A stretch of 64,000 nucleotides of DNA from Paenibacillus agricola (lineage in GTDB: Bacteria > Bacillota > Bacilli > Paenibacillales > NBRC-103111): NCBI RefSeq assembly GCF_011440305.1, contig NZ_JAAOIW010000003.1, positions 1-64,000 on the forward strand, read 5' to 3'. The notes below the pieces were generated by a model. The model was not told the DNA's origin. It made no database searches and saw only the letters and a program-made list of their open reading frames with translations. Below, piece by piece: positions 17,342 through 26,748 of this stretch (the first letter of the stretch is position 1; the number at the start of each line of letters is the position of its first letter). The translations under genes and the position numbers were made by a program.

Positions 17342-19632
17342 TGCTGAGTCCCCTTCTTCCCGACTATAAAGTCCTGGGCTGGAACACGAATTTGCCCATC
17401 CGAAAATTCCTGCTCATTGTAATTAACAATCACAGTTTTGCCGCCCTCGTAAGTTGTTTCTTTGACATTGGGAGCCAAGGTTCGATGCCCAATAATCAGC
17501 TTATCCTGAACATCGCCAAGTGCTTCATTGAACCGCTTATATTCTTTAACGGCCGATGCCTCCCATTGACGGTAATCCATACTATAATACCAGATGGAAT
17601 AGGCGCCCTTCATGGTACTGGATGGGGCACTCGTAAATACGTAGGCTGGATAAGCGCCCAATTCGATGCTTCGTAGAAAATCGCTACGGTATTGTTCACG
17701 TAAATTGGACCATTCCGATGTGTAAGTGATCAAGCCATGCAGCACTATTTGTGTGAAAGGCACCGATTCATCCACAAAAATATCATACGAATACGTATCG
17801 GCTAAGCGATGAATATGGTTAACCTCATTTAAAGCATAGAAATTAGCGTTCTCCACATGGACCGCACCCAGTGTGTCCTTGGTCTGCTTGAGCACGGCCT
17901 GCTGGCTCTTCAGTACATCGCTGCGGTTGGCGCGATAACTATTGTTGTAATCGCTGTTCAAGTACTGGCCAATACCTTCGTTGTAATAAATACCATCCGC
18001 TCCAAGCGCTTTGTAATTCTTAAGGTCCTCCTGGGCAAGGCTGCTGGTAAAGAGCGGGCTCACTTGGGTTGTCATTTCGTGATTGGCATAATTTTCAAAT
18101 TCCAGCACCTTGCCAACAAAGTCACGAAGGCCATCGAACGTTGGCCAGAATCCATCCTTACCCGTATTATTCAATGTATAATTGGCTGTCAGGAATACCG
18201 GAATTTGCTCGGAGTGGGCGTATTGGATAAATTGCTGCATACCGGCATTACCCCCTATTCGTGAATCCACCGGAAACAGGCCTCCGTATGAGCTATAGCC
18301 ATCCTGCTGCCATCCTGCGTATTGAACTGTCAAATTTTTGATGCCTCGTGCGGTAATGCTCTTGACCATCTCAATAGCCTCGGCAGTCGTCGTCCCCTTC
18401 AAATATTTGTCCCACAGGAGCCCTTTTTTAATATCTGCACCGATAATGTCAATGTAGAGCGGAACTTCGTTGCTTTTGGGCTGCACAGGCTTCAGGTTTT
18501 TCTCTTTAACCAGATAGCTTCTGAACTTCTCAGCCATTCCTACGTAATCGCTTTTGACCGAATCCAGCAGGTAATAGCGAGTCTTGCGCTCGGGAACCGT
18601 GAAACGATCCTTACTGTACGTAAAAAAACCGGTTTCGGCTTTTTTGCTCGTATTTTGGAAAAATTTAATCCGATACTGCCATTCTGCCGTCACCCAGTTA
18701 TATTGGCCATATGCACCGTTCGGAGCCGCAAATACCTTGCTGTATTCCTCTCCAGAAACCATCACTCCAACCAGTCCCTGCGCCCCCGATTTCAAACCGA
18801 ATACAGGAATTCTAAGCGGATTGCGCGCTGTTGTTTCATTGAAGAAAGCTGTGTCTGGTCCATATACACTTGCACGGTAAAACGATTTATCATTGGCTTG
18901 ATTCGGCTTGAAGCGAATCAGTGCACCTGAGCCGTCCGGCACTAGGAGGTAACCTTCCTGCTTTTCATTGTAAGCCTCAGCCCCCAATAACGGGTACAGC
19001 TTCAGATTCAGCAGGCTAAGCTTGCCTTCCTTGATCTCTGGATCAAAAATGACTGTTTCCACATAGTCATCCTGCAGTCTCACTTCAACCGGAATTTTAA
19101 ACTGTGTGCCGGTAAAATTGAAAACAACCTTAAACCCATTCGGAGTCGTTTGAAATCCCTCCAGCGCTCCTTTATCCTCTGTCCAACTGATCGTTTTCGC
19201 TTGGGACTTGGAATTGGAGGCATCAATGTACTCCAGCATAATGGGAGATAACAAATTATTTCTCCACGTACCTGTGATGGTTTCCTTGGGCCACTGCTCC
19301 GGGTTCGGATAGGAACGCCATACCTGCCCATTTTGCTTCTGTTCTACCTTGAAGTGGGCTGTCTTGTCATCGACCCACAGCTTCAATGCCGGCGATTCTG
19401 CTACGACGCGAAAAGCCGTTTCATCGGGAAGACCGGACTTCGCCGCAACAGCCGGCTGCTGGGCCACTGAGGTGGATGGCGGTACCGCCAAGGTTGTAAC
19501 CGGCTTTCCAGTTTCCTTCTGGTCGGCAGCATACAGCCAAGCGGCTCCTTGCTGTTGAAGCAGCACGATTCCCGCTATCAAAGCTACTGTTAGCGCAGCT
19601 GCTGACCGGTACCAAACCTGTTTAAGCCTCAT
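17338..19632 (-). CDS. DUF5696-type secreted glycosidase-like protein
   Basis: 764 residues. A signal peptide or membrane anchor lies at about 10-35, a beta-sandwich-like region at about 70-330 (FRVVAESPALKLWVDDKTAHF onward), and a (beta/alpha)-barrel-like region follows, with VPLYIDIIG, LTVQYAGWQQDGY, PVFLTANYTLNN and ADGIYYNEGIG. The family recurs in Paenibacillus carbohydrate-transport clusters and resembles GH101/GH129-like hydrolases, but its activity is not established to my knowledge. Start and stop both overlap neighbours by 4 bp (ATGA type), so it is inside the transporter operon. It probably trims the imported glycan at the cell surface. Confidence 0.8.
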   Translation of the reverse strand: MRLKQVWYRSAAALTVALIAGIVLLQQQGAAWLYAADQKETGKPVTTLAVPPSTSVAQQPAVAAKSGLPDETAFRVVAESPALKLWVDDKTAHFKVEQKQNGQVWRSYPNPEQWPKETITGTWRNNLLSPIMLEYIDASNSKSQAKTISWTEDKGALEGFQTTPNGFKVVFNFTGTQFKIPVEVRLQDDYVETVIFDPEIKEGKLSLLNLKLYPLLGAEAYNEKQEGYLLVPDGSGALIRFKPNQANDKSFYRASVYGPDTAFFNETTARNPLRIPVFGLKSGAQGLVGVMVSGEEYSKVFAAPNGAYGQYNWVTAEWQYRIKFFQNTSKKAETGFFTYSKDRFTVPERKTRYYLLDSVKSDYVGMAEKFRSYLVKEKNLKPVQPKSNEVPLYIDIIGADIKKGLLWDKYLKGTTTAEAIEMVKSITARGIKNLTVQYAGWQQDGYSSYGGLFPVDSRIGGNAGMQQFIQYAHSEQIPVFLTANYTLNNTGKDGFWPTFDGLRDFVGKVLEFENYANHEMTTQVSPLFTSSLAQEDLKNYKALGADGIYYNEGIGQYLNSDYNNSYRANRSDVLKSQQAVLKQTKDTLGAVHVENANFYALNEVNHIHRLADTYSYDIFVDESVPFTQIVLHGLITYTSEWSNLREQYRSDFLRSIELGAYPAYVFTSAPSSTMKGAYSIWYYSMDYRQWEASAVKEYKRFNEALGDVQDKLIIGHRTLAPNVKETTYEGGKTVIVNYNEQEFSDGQIRVPAQDFIVGKKGTQQ

Positions 19633-21770
19633 CGAATCGTCACCTCCTGGAAGACCGAGTAACCGAAATCCGTTAGTTCTTTGGTTAATCCAACCGTAAT
19701 AAAAATCAATACTCCGAGCACTGTCATCGTAACCATCGACAATACGACACTAACAGACGTCTCGCCTATACTGTAATTTTGCATGCTCTGCACCTTCCAG
19801 AATAATAGCAGGCCAATCCAGGTAAACAACCCGATATACAGAAAGTTATAAATCGAGCTTTCATTTAATGTCATCACGTTTGAAATTAGGGTTAGTGGCA
19901 AGCCGACCAGCACTAAGGGAAACAATGCATAAGTACTCCCGTACACAACATCACGAAATCGGCCTTCCCCCCGTAGAATCGAGGAAATCAAATAGTTGGA
20001 GATGACCCATGCGAGCCAAATCGCTAGGAACTGAATGGCTACCGTTAGCAAATTGACCTCTAGAATAACAGCTGGGTTAAAAATAAAGCTGATACCCGCC
20101 TGCATCAGGCAAAAGGAAGCAAGCGCCAATACCCAAATGATAAGGCTGCTCCATGCACCTGCCTTGTTCTCGTGACGAAGCGCTCCAAACCCGTCAATCG
20201 GATGCTTTAATATATAGAAGGCTTGCTTTAGCTGCTGTACCAGCAAGCGCTCACTGTGCTTACGCTGACGCCATTTTTGCCGCCAGCCGCTTTTTTTACT
20301 CCATTTTTCTAAAACAAACAGGAAGATGAACAGCGCTATGGCCACATTCATCAGCACGCCAAAATTCTTTTGAAACCAGACTAGCCGATTTTGCCAAAAA
20401 GCATCCGAGTAACCCTGTGCCTGACCTGCCTCGTAAAATAGTTGCTGCGCTTGCGTATAGTCTCCTTTTTTATAAGCAGCCTTCGCCAGCCCCAAAATCG
20501 CAGGTGTATAATAGGCGTTAAGCCGATTTACCTCCGCCCAAGGCGCTTCGCTCTCCTCATATTTGCCTTCCTGGGTTAAATGATTGGCCTTATGCACCAA
20601 GGCGCCGAATTCTGAAAGACGGAACGACTGGACAAAATTATTCTCACCATCCAGAATAAACAATTCATTTTTGGAATTGGTCGTAATCGCTGTAGGTGTC
20701 TTGACCAAACCCAGCTTGGTCGTTACCGCATTGTCATCGCCCCACCAGAAGAACAGCAAATTACCAGAGCTGTCATATTGGTTGACTACCTTCAGCTTCG
20801 AATCGATCACGGTAATGTTCCCATCCGAGTCCACTGTTAAATCCGCCAATAGCGGTACACGATGCTGGTAATCAAAAAAAGCCGTTTCACCATAAGAGGT
20901 TTTCTTGTCACCTTTTGCAAAATCTCCTTTGCTTTCGAGCTGGTCTAAGCCTGCGATGTTCAGCTTCTTGATTTGCCCATATTCGATATCCTTGGAAACC
21001 GTGTAGACCATACCGTCCTGGTCGGTTGTTACGCTCGCTATCGAACCGGGCAGCTTGCTAATTTCTCGGACGTACATCTCCCTTGTATAGACAAGCCTTT
21101 TGAACATATCAATTAAAGAAAAGCTGGTCGTATTAGCACCGAAAAAACCTTGGAAATTGCCTGCGGGATCCAGTTGTACAAGACCCTGGTAACCACCAAG
21201 CGCTGCAATATAGAGAAAGCCACGTTTGTCCACGACCAGCTTCACTGGATCAAATTTGAATGAAGCCGGTAAAAACTTCGATTCAGGACGCTTAAATTCA
21301 CGAATGAACCTCCCATCCTTATCCAGGCTAACTACACGTTTATTGCCCGTATCCGCAATGTATATCGTTCCTTTGGGGTCGATAAACAAACCTTGTGGCT
21401 TATTCAGCGGGCTTTCTTTGACCTCCAAAATACGGACCAGCTTGCCCTGTTCATCCAGATGGACGATCCGGTTGTTCCCTGTGTCTGCGATATAGATATG
21501 GTCCTTATCATCTATAAACAGATCTTGGGCTTGCTTAAGCGGCGAAAAGATGAGCTGGTCAGGCTTTCTCGGATCTGGAATATAAATATCACGACCAAGT
21601 GCAGCAACCGGATTGTAAGCAGATTGTGTCCACACCAATTGATCGTAGCCGTCTTTGTAATTGGTACTATATGGGGTATAGGCATAGGTCGCTTCTGGTT
21701 GAACGGCCACTGTCGAAATGACAGCAACAAGCAAGACCACAAGAATTTGTTTCATTAGATACGAGCGCAA
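19629..21770 (-). CDS. NHL-repeat/TPR/Yip1-domain membrane protein
   Basis: 713 residues. A signal peptide (ILVVLLVAVISTVAVQPEAT) leads to NHL beta-propeller repeats at about 75-385 (IYIADTGNNRIVHLDEQGKL, IYIADTGNKRVVSLDKDGRF), a short TPR-like helical part (about 395-450), one membrane helix, then a Yip1-like domain with five further hydrophobic helices (about 545-705). The start is TTG at 21768-21770, eight bases after GGAGGG; the ATG at 21755 is too far from that site. The propeller should face outside, perhaps scaffolding the DUF5696 hydrolase and binding protein at the permease. Role inferred from conserved neighbourhood. Confidence 0.8.
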   Translation of the reverse strand: MRSYLMKQILVVLLVAVISTVAVQPEATYAYTPYSTNYKDGYDQLVWTQSAYNPVAALGRDIYIPDPRKPDQLIFSPLKQAQDLFIDDKDHIYIADTGNNRIVHLDEQGKLVRILEVKESPLNKPQGLFIDPKGTIYIADTGNKRVVSLDKDGRFIREFKRPESKFLPASFKFDPVKLVVDKRGFLYIAALGGYQGLVQLDPAGNFQGFFGANTTSFSLIDMFKRLVYTREMYVREISKLPGSIASVTTDQDGMVYTVSKDIEYGQIKKLNIAGLDQLESKGDFAKGDKKTSYGETAFFDYQHRVPLLADLTVDSDGNITVIDSKLKVVNQYDSSGNLLFFWWGDDNAVTTKLGLVKTPTAITTNSKNELFILDGENNFVQSFRLSEFGALVHKANHLTQEGKYEESEAPWAEVNRLNAYYTPAILGLAKAAYKKGDYTQAQQLFYEAGQAQGYSDAFWQNRLVWFQKNFGVLMNVAIALFIFLFVLEKWSKKSGWRQKWRQRKHSERLLVQQLKQAFYILKHPIDGFGALRHENKAGAWSSLIIWVLALASFCLMQAGISFIFNPAVILEVNLLTVAIQFLAIWLAWVISNYLISSILRGEGRFRDVVYGSTYALFPLVLVGLPLTLISNVMTLNESSIYNFLYIGLFTWIGLLLFWKVQSMQNYSIGETSVSVVLSMVTMTVLGVLIFITVGLTKELTDFGYSVFQEVTIR

Positions 21771-21795
21771 GAACCCGCCCTCCTTTCCTTGGTTG

Positions 21796-22701
21796 CTATT
21801 TAATGCCTGAATGCGCCATTGTTGAGATCACCTTGCCTTGGAAGAACAGAAAGATTAGCAGGTTCGGCACGAACATAATTAAAGCCGCAGCTGCAGCTGC
21901 ACCTTGGCGGGCCACGATATTAGCCGCATTGTTGGTTAATGTGCTAAGGAAGAAAGGAAAATTTTTCATTTCGTCATTTTGCATAAAAAGCTGGGAGGTT
22001 TCCAAATTGCCCCATGAGGTTTGGAACGTCAAAATAGCCACGGTCGCCACAGCTGGCATACATACCGGAATCACGATTCGCAGGAATACACGGATTTCAC
22101 CTGCTCCGTCCATTCTCGCAGCCTCCAGCAGTTCATTAGGCAATTGGTCAATAAATTGCTTAAGCAAAAAAACGCCCACAGGCATCGCAAGCAGCGGCAA
22201 GATATGTCCCCAGTACGTATTCATGATACCAAGATGGCTAACTACCAAATATCTAGGGATTTGCATCACCTCAGGCGCGAACATAAGCGTTAACAAGATA
22301 AGGCTGAATACAAGCTTATGTCCCGGAAATTTATGCTTGGAAATGGGATAAGCACACATCGCACTCACCAGCGTAACACCTGCCACAGCAACAACAGAGA
22401 TAAACACACTATTAAACAAATAGCGGGTAATCGGTACAGTTGAATTGGCAGCTACCAGAAACAGCTCCGTGAAATTTTGCAGGGTAGGCTCCCTCACGAA
22501 AATATTGGGCGGATACACAAACAGCTCGTGGTAAGGCTTCAAAGCATGATTAAGAATATATACGATAGGCAGCAGCATGAAGATGGACAATAAAACCATC
22601 AGGACGGTCAATATTTTCTGAAAGCCGTCCATTCTATGCAGCCGTGGTCTTCTGCGGAATACATGTGCCAGCCTCCAAGGCAAGCGCAACGTTGTCATCA
22701 T
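21796..22701 (-). CDS. Sugar ABC permease, MalG-like (first permease pair)
   Basis: 301 residues, hydrophobic segments from about residue 30, EAA loop LEEAARMDGAGEIRVFLRIV-like (written LLEAARMDGAGEIRVFLRIV) near 195. AGGAGGGATGA precedes the ATG. It pairs with 22725-23714 and probably receives substrate from the large binding protein 23704-26715. Confidence 0.9.
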   Translation of the reverse strand: MMTTLRLPWRLAHVFRRRPRLHRMDGFQKILTVLMVLLSIFMLLPIVYILNHALKPYHELFVYPPNIFVREPTLQNFTELFLVAANSTVPITRYLFNSVFISVVAVAGVTLVSAMCAYPISKHKFPGHKLVFSLILLTLMFAPEVMQIPRYLVVSHLGIMNTYWGHILPLLAMPVGVFLLKQFIDQLPNELLEAARMDGAGEIRVFLRIVIPVCMPAVATVAILTFQTSWGNLETSQLFMQNDEMKNFPFFLSTLTNNAANIVARQGAAAAAALIMFVPNLLIFLFFQGKVISTMAHSGIK

Positions 22702-22724
22702 TCATCCCTCCTAGAGAAGCCCAG

Positions 22725-23714
22725 TCAATCGTCCGCTGAGCCGAACAAGGACCAGCTCAATTTATTGGACACATACATGAGTATTAACAGAAATACCGAA
22801 ATCGCTGCAGCATAGCCCATTTCGAAACGAATAAATCCATAATCATCAATATGATTAATAATTAAATGTCCCGCATATTCGGGGGTTGGATTCACACCTG
22901 ACAGCTCGACGCCAATCGCTCCTGCTTTGAACGTAGCGACAATAGCCATCACCGCCCCGAACAGCATTTGCGGCTTCATCGATGGAATCGTAATGAACCA
23001 AATTTCCTGGATACGGCTCGATATGCCATCCAGGCGACCTGCTTCATACAGCTCCTTGTTAACATTGAGAATACCCGCCAGCATAGCCAGAAAACCAACG
23101 CCCATACTGGACCAGAGCGTAACGACAATCATGGAATTCATTAAATAATCTTTACTAGTTACCCACAGCTTAGGCACATCAATGATCCCAAGCTGGAGCA
23201 GGATACTATTCAAATATCCGATTCTATCCCCTGTCAGCATCGGTAGCCATACGATCGACATGGCGATCCCGATCGTCAGGGACGGTGTATACATCGCTAA
23301 AGCAAACCATCTGCGTAAGGAATCAGGCAGCTGGGTAATCAGCCATGCGAGTGTAAAAGCCGCCATATATCCGCCCGGTCCAACGATAAGTGCAAATTTG
23401 AACGTATTGGGCAGCGCATATTTCAAGAACAACAAATCCTGGGAGATCAGGTACTGAAAGTTTTGCCATCCGATAAATCGGGGCTGCTCAATCGCGTTAA
23501 AGTAGGTAAAGCTCAGACCGACTGCTGCAAGCACAGGGATTAATATAAATGCGATAAAGCACAGCATGAACGGTGCGATAAAGAGATAGGATAGACGATA
23601 TGCCCATATCTCCGAAAGCACTTGGCTAAGCCTACTGACTTGCGGCTCCACTTGCGGCTTTACAGAGGTCTTGATGGACGTGCTGACTGCAACATTTGAG
23701 ATTTTATTTAACAT
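22725..23714 (-). CDS. Sugar ABC permease, MalF-like (first permease pair)
   Basis: 329 residues from MLNKISNVAVS, preceded by GGAAGGGG; the start at 23744 is less likely. A polar N-terminal extension of about 35 residues precedes the first membrane helix (YLFIAPFMLCFIAFILIPVL). The EAA loop appears as YEAGRLDGISSRIQEIWFIT, with Gly in place of the second Ala. It overlaps the binding-protein gene by 11 bp. Confidence 0.9.
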   Translation of the reverse strand: MLNKISNVAVSTSIKTSVKPQVEPQVSRLSQVLSEIWAYRLSYLFIAPFMLCFIAFILIPVLAAVGLSFTYFNAIEQPRFIGWQNFQYLISQDLLFLKYALPNTFKFALIVGPGGYMAAFTLAWLITQLPDSLRRWFALAMYTPSLTIGIAMSIVWLPMLTGDRIGYLNSILLQLGIIDVPKLWVTSKDYLMNSMIVVTLWSSMGVGFLAMLAGILNVNKELYEAGRLDGISSRIQEIWFITIPSMKPQMLFGAVMAIVATFKAGAIGVELSGVNPTPEYAGHLIINHIDDYGFIRFEMGYAAAISVFLLILMYVSNKLSWSLFGSADD

Positions 23715-26700
23715 AGGCGTTAACCCCTTCCCATGGTTTATCAACCACCGGTAAATCTAAGGTTTTGAGTATATGTCCGTTTTGATCCACATAACCAAAT
23801 TCTTGCTGCTTGCGCCTGAGCTCCCTATCGATGTCCATGACAGCCGTTTCCAGTGAGCTTCTATAATTCGTCCCATCTACAACCGCACGCAGCCAAGCAT
23901 TCGTAATTTCTCTCTCCAGAAAATACCCGCCCGGCAAATTCGGAATATCCTTGTACCAACTCCACTGCTTGAGAATAATATTGGCATCCTCCTGCTTCCA
24001 TGGCAGCTTAACAAAGGCTTCGACATTGGAAGTATTCCACCGAAAAGCTACCCCATTGACCGCTTCGATATCATTGCCATAACGTGCCTGTGTCTCAGGA
24101 GAAATCCACCATTGCATAAATTTCCAAGCTTGGTCCTTCTTTTTCGACTTTTCAAAAATTACACCTGTTCTTTGCCCGCCTCCGGCCCATCGTCTGATGG
24201 TTCCATCCGGCTTCTTCACACCAGGAATCTCTGCTATCCCCCAGCGGTTATTCAATTCAGGTGCAGCTGCCATAAGCTGTACATACATATTGTAGTCGGA
24301 AATGCCTATCGGCATCGTGCCTCTACGGAAATGCTGGTAAAAGCTCGGCACCTCTTTCTCCACTGCATACGTATTATACAGATCGGTCCACTGCTTGAAG
24401 GCCTTAAAGCCTTGCGGGGTATCCAGCGCTGTTCGCAAGCCTTGAGGGTTATAAAATTCCGAATCGTTTTGATAAAAGAACGGCGTATAATCCTTTGGAT
24501 TCATATAGAAATTCAATGAATTTTGCTGTAAAACCGGCAGTAACGCATACACATCTTCCCAAGTCTGCGGGATTTCTAGGTCCAGCTGCTTCAAAATATC
24601 CTTTCTATAAAAGAGCACCTGAAAGGATTGCGTTTCGGGAATCGCATAGTAGCCTTTATTATAATGAAGCGGCAACCAAGAGCCAGGGCTAAAACGATTA
24701 TAAATTTCCTTGAAATTAGGCAGCTTCGATAAATCCGTGACACTTCCACGAATGGCATAATCAACAGGCAAATCCTGCGTTAACCCAAGCGCTACATCCG
24801 GTTGAATACCTGCTGCATTGGACATAACAAGCAGCTGTGGAGTCGGTAGCAGGTTGACCTTGACTTTAATACCTGTTTCCGCCGTAAACTCCTCATCGGT
24901 CAATTGCTGTAATTGATCGACATAGTCTCGGCCACGCTGCACCCATACATTCAGTACACGCTCATCCAAATCACTTAAGCTATCCCGCGATTGGAAGGAA
25001 TAGAAGAAATTCGTTAGCGACCCTGCAACTCCAGAAATCAAGGAGGCTTCCATCTTAGGAAACGGCTCTTCCAGTGGAGCGATGTATATCTCATCTACTT
25101 GCAGCGGCTGCTGCAATAATTGTTCAATGAAGCTGCTGATCTTCTCATTAATGCTTGTAATTTGATCCGCATAATAAGGTACATCATCCAGCTTCTTCAG
25201 CAGCGCACGAATATCCTGGGCAGATGTACCAAAGCCTTGGATGATGCTATCCTTAACACCATTCACCTGCAGCAGCTCCCCGGATAGGCTATCCATAAGC
25301 TTCGCTGCCGAGTCCAACCGACCTGCCAGATCAGGCAGCTCCTGATTTACCTTCCAGGTTCGATTTCTGTCAATCAGTCCACCGGTAAGCGACCTTAGAT
25401 CCTGGTCGATAGAACGAAGCTGCTGCGACAACTCATCGATTTTGATCAGAGCTGGCTTAACCGGAGCACCTGTTACGGCAATCGACAGCGTATGTTTGCC
25501 TTTTTCCAAATACAGCCCGTAGGGCTTTCCGTTAGGCTGCTCCAAGACCGTTCCCTTCCAGCCGGAATCATAGGGAAAGCGATAAGTAAGAAACTCTTGA
25601 AATGGCACCTTGCCATCAAGCTTAATCCTGCGAAAAGAAGACTTTTGGGAAATTTGATTTTGCAAGGAGCGTAGCCCTATCTTATACTTACCCGTCTCGG
25701 GAGCCTCAAAGTTCCAGCTAATCTCTTGGTTCTGATACATCCATCGTTTCGCTCCGACCGTATTATACGTAATTCTTCCTTTGGCAACAGGAACTGAACG
25801 CGGGTCTGTATCGGAAAACAATTTGATTGAGGTATCATTTTTCAAATCCATATTTTCTGCCTGCAGGGTCAAGGCTTTAGCCTGAACAGGCTTGGTTTGC
25901 GGATAAGCCTCGGCTACCCCGGCGTAAGCTTTAATAGCTTCGGGAGGAACGATTCGCAGCTCCTCGATGGCCACTGGTTCGATACCACTCAGCCTGATCG
26001 TGTGAACACCCTCGGTGAGATACCACTTTAACGGATTCGCATAAGCGCCTTCCGAGTCAATAAACGGTTTAATTCGCCAAGCCGGCGCTTCAACGGAACG
26101 GGGCCTTACTTCGTCCCCATCGCTATTTTTCAGAATTGGTCGTGAATCCTTCCAATCCCGGTAAAATGTTATGGAAGAGGCCTCTCGAAAGGGGTGCTTC
26201 CCGTCAAGCGTTACGTCCCATGTGATTGGATTGCCAACACCGTTACCCGGAAGCGGACGATAGGAGGCTTGAAATTCGTACAAGCCTTTAGCGGATACGT
26301 TGAACTGGTATTCCACCCAGCTCACCTTAGCTCCTCTCCATAGCAGAACATCCGATTTCCCCTCTAAATTACCTACTGAGAAGGTGGAATCCTGTGATGA
26401 ACGCGCGGTAGGTGTCGAAGCCTTAATGGTCACGGAAGCTGTGGCATCCTGTGCACTCTGCCGCTTCCACGCTTGTAAAGCATCTGCATAATAAGGCTCG
26501 GGTTCTATGCTGCTGCTGGTCGTTTTCACATCCGATGCTTGGGTTGCTGGTGATACCATGGACGCAGCCTGCTGCGGCTCCTGTTTAGTAGCTGCCGCAT
26601 TGGCAACAGGGACAGTCCCTTCTGCCGGCAAGCTGCTAACCGCTACCAACGCCGTCGCTAACAAGAAGGGGATGATCCGCTTCCAAGATTGTTTTGTAAA

Positions 26701-26715
26701 CTGATTGAAAAACAA
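23704..26715 (-). CDS. Giant ABC solute-binding protein with two N-terminal carbohydrate-binding-like domains
   Basis: About 1003 residues, more than twice a normal binding protein. A signal peptide ends near VPVANAAA and no lipobox Cys is seen. Two related beta-rich modules follow (about 75-255 and 270-420), each with a DGKxPFxE motif as in CBM6/35-like folds; then a helical, coiled-coil-prone spacer (420-560) and a COG1653 binding domain (about 590-1000: LNVWVQRGRDYVDQLQQL, IPQTWEDVYALLPVL, MQWWISPETQARYGND). The start is probably TTG (26713-26715), nine bases after GGGAAGGGA; the GTG at 26724 abuts that site. It may hold polymeric substrate while presenting oligosaccharide to permeases 22725 and 21796. 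Confidence 0.86.
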   Translation of the reverse strand: MFFNQFTKQSWKRIIPFLLATALVAVSSLPAEGTVPVANAAATKQEPQQAASMVSPATQASDVKTTSSSIEPEPYYADALQAWKRQSAQDATASVTIKASTPTARSSQDSTFSVGNLEGKSDVLLWRGAKVSWVEYQFNVSAKGLYEFQASYRPLPGNGVGNPITWDVTLDGKHPFREASSITFYRDWKDSRPILKNSDGDEVRPRSVEAPAWRIKPFIDSEGAYANPLKWYLTEGVHTIRLSGIEPVAIEELRIVPPEAIKAYAGVAEAYPQTKPVQAKALTLQAENMDLKNDTSIKLFSDTDPRSVPVAKGRITYNTVGAKRWMYQNQEISWNFEAPETGKYKIGLRSLQNQISQKSSFRRIKLDGKVPFQEFLTYRFPYDSGWKGTVLEQPNGKPYGLYLEKGKHTLSIAVTGAPVKPALIKIDELSQQLRSIDQDLRSLTGGLIDRNRTWKVNQELPDLAGRLDSAAKLMDSLSGELLQVNGVKDSIIQGFGTSAQDIRALLKKLDDVPYYADQITSINEKISSFIEQLLQQPLQVDEIYIAPLEEPFPKMEASLISGVAGSLTNFFYSFQSRDSLSDLDERVLNVWVQRGRDYVDQLQQLTDEEFTAETGIKVKVNLLPTPQLLVMSNAAGIQPDVALGLTQDLPVDYAIRGSVTDLSKLPNFKEIYNRFSPGSWLPLHYNKGYYAIPETQSFQVLFYRKDILKQLDLEIPQTWEDVYALLPVLQQNSLNFYMNPKDYTPFFYQNDSEFYNPQGLRTALDTPQGFKAFKQWTDLYNTYAVEKEVPSFYQHFRRGTMPIGISDYNMYVQLMAAAPELNNRWGIAEIPGVKKPDGTIRRWAGGGQRTGVIFEKSKKKDQAWKFMQWWISPETQARYGNDIEAVNGVAFRWNTSNVEAFVKLPWKQEDANIILKQWSWYKDIPNLPGGYFLEREITNAWLRAVVDGTNYRSSLETAVMDIDRELRRKQQEFGYVDQNGHILKTLDLPVVDKPWEGVNAYVK

Positions 26716-26748
26716 TGCGTACACTCCCTTCCCGATGACAAGCGTGAT

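Noticed and set aside
18322-18930. 202-codon plus-strand frame
   Set aside because: Antisense to the DUF5696 gene; composition and lack of ribosome site mark it as a shadow.
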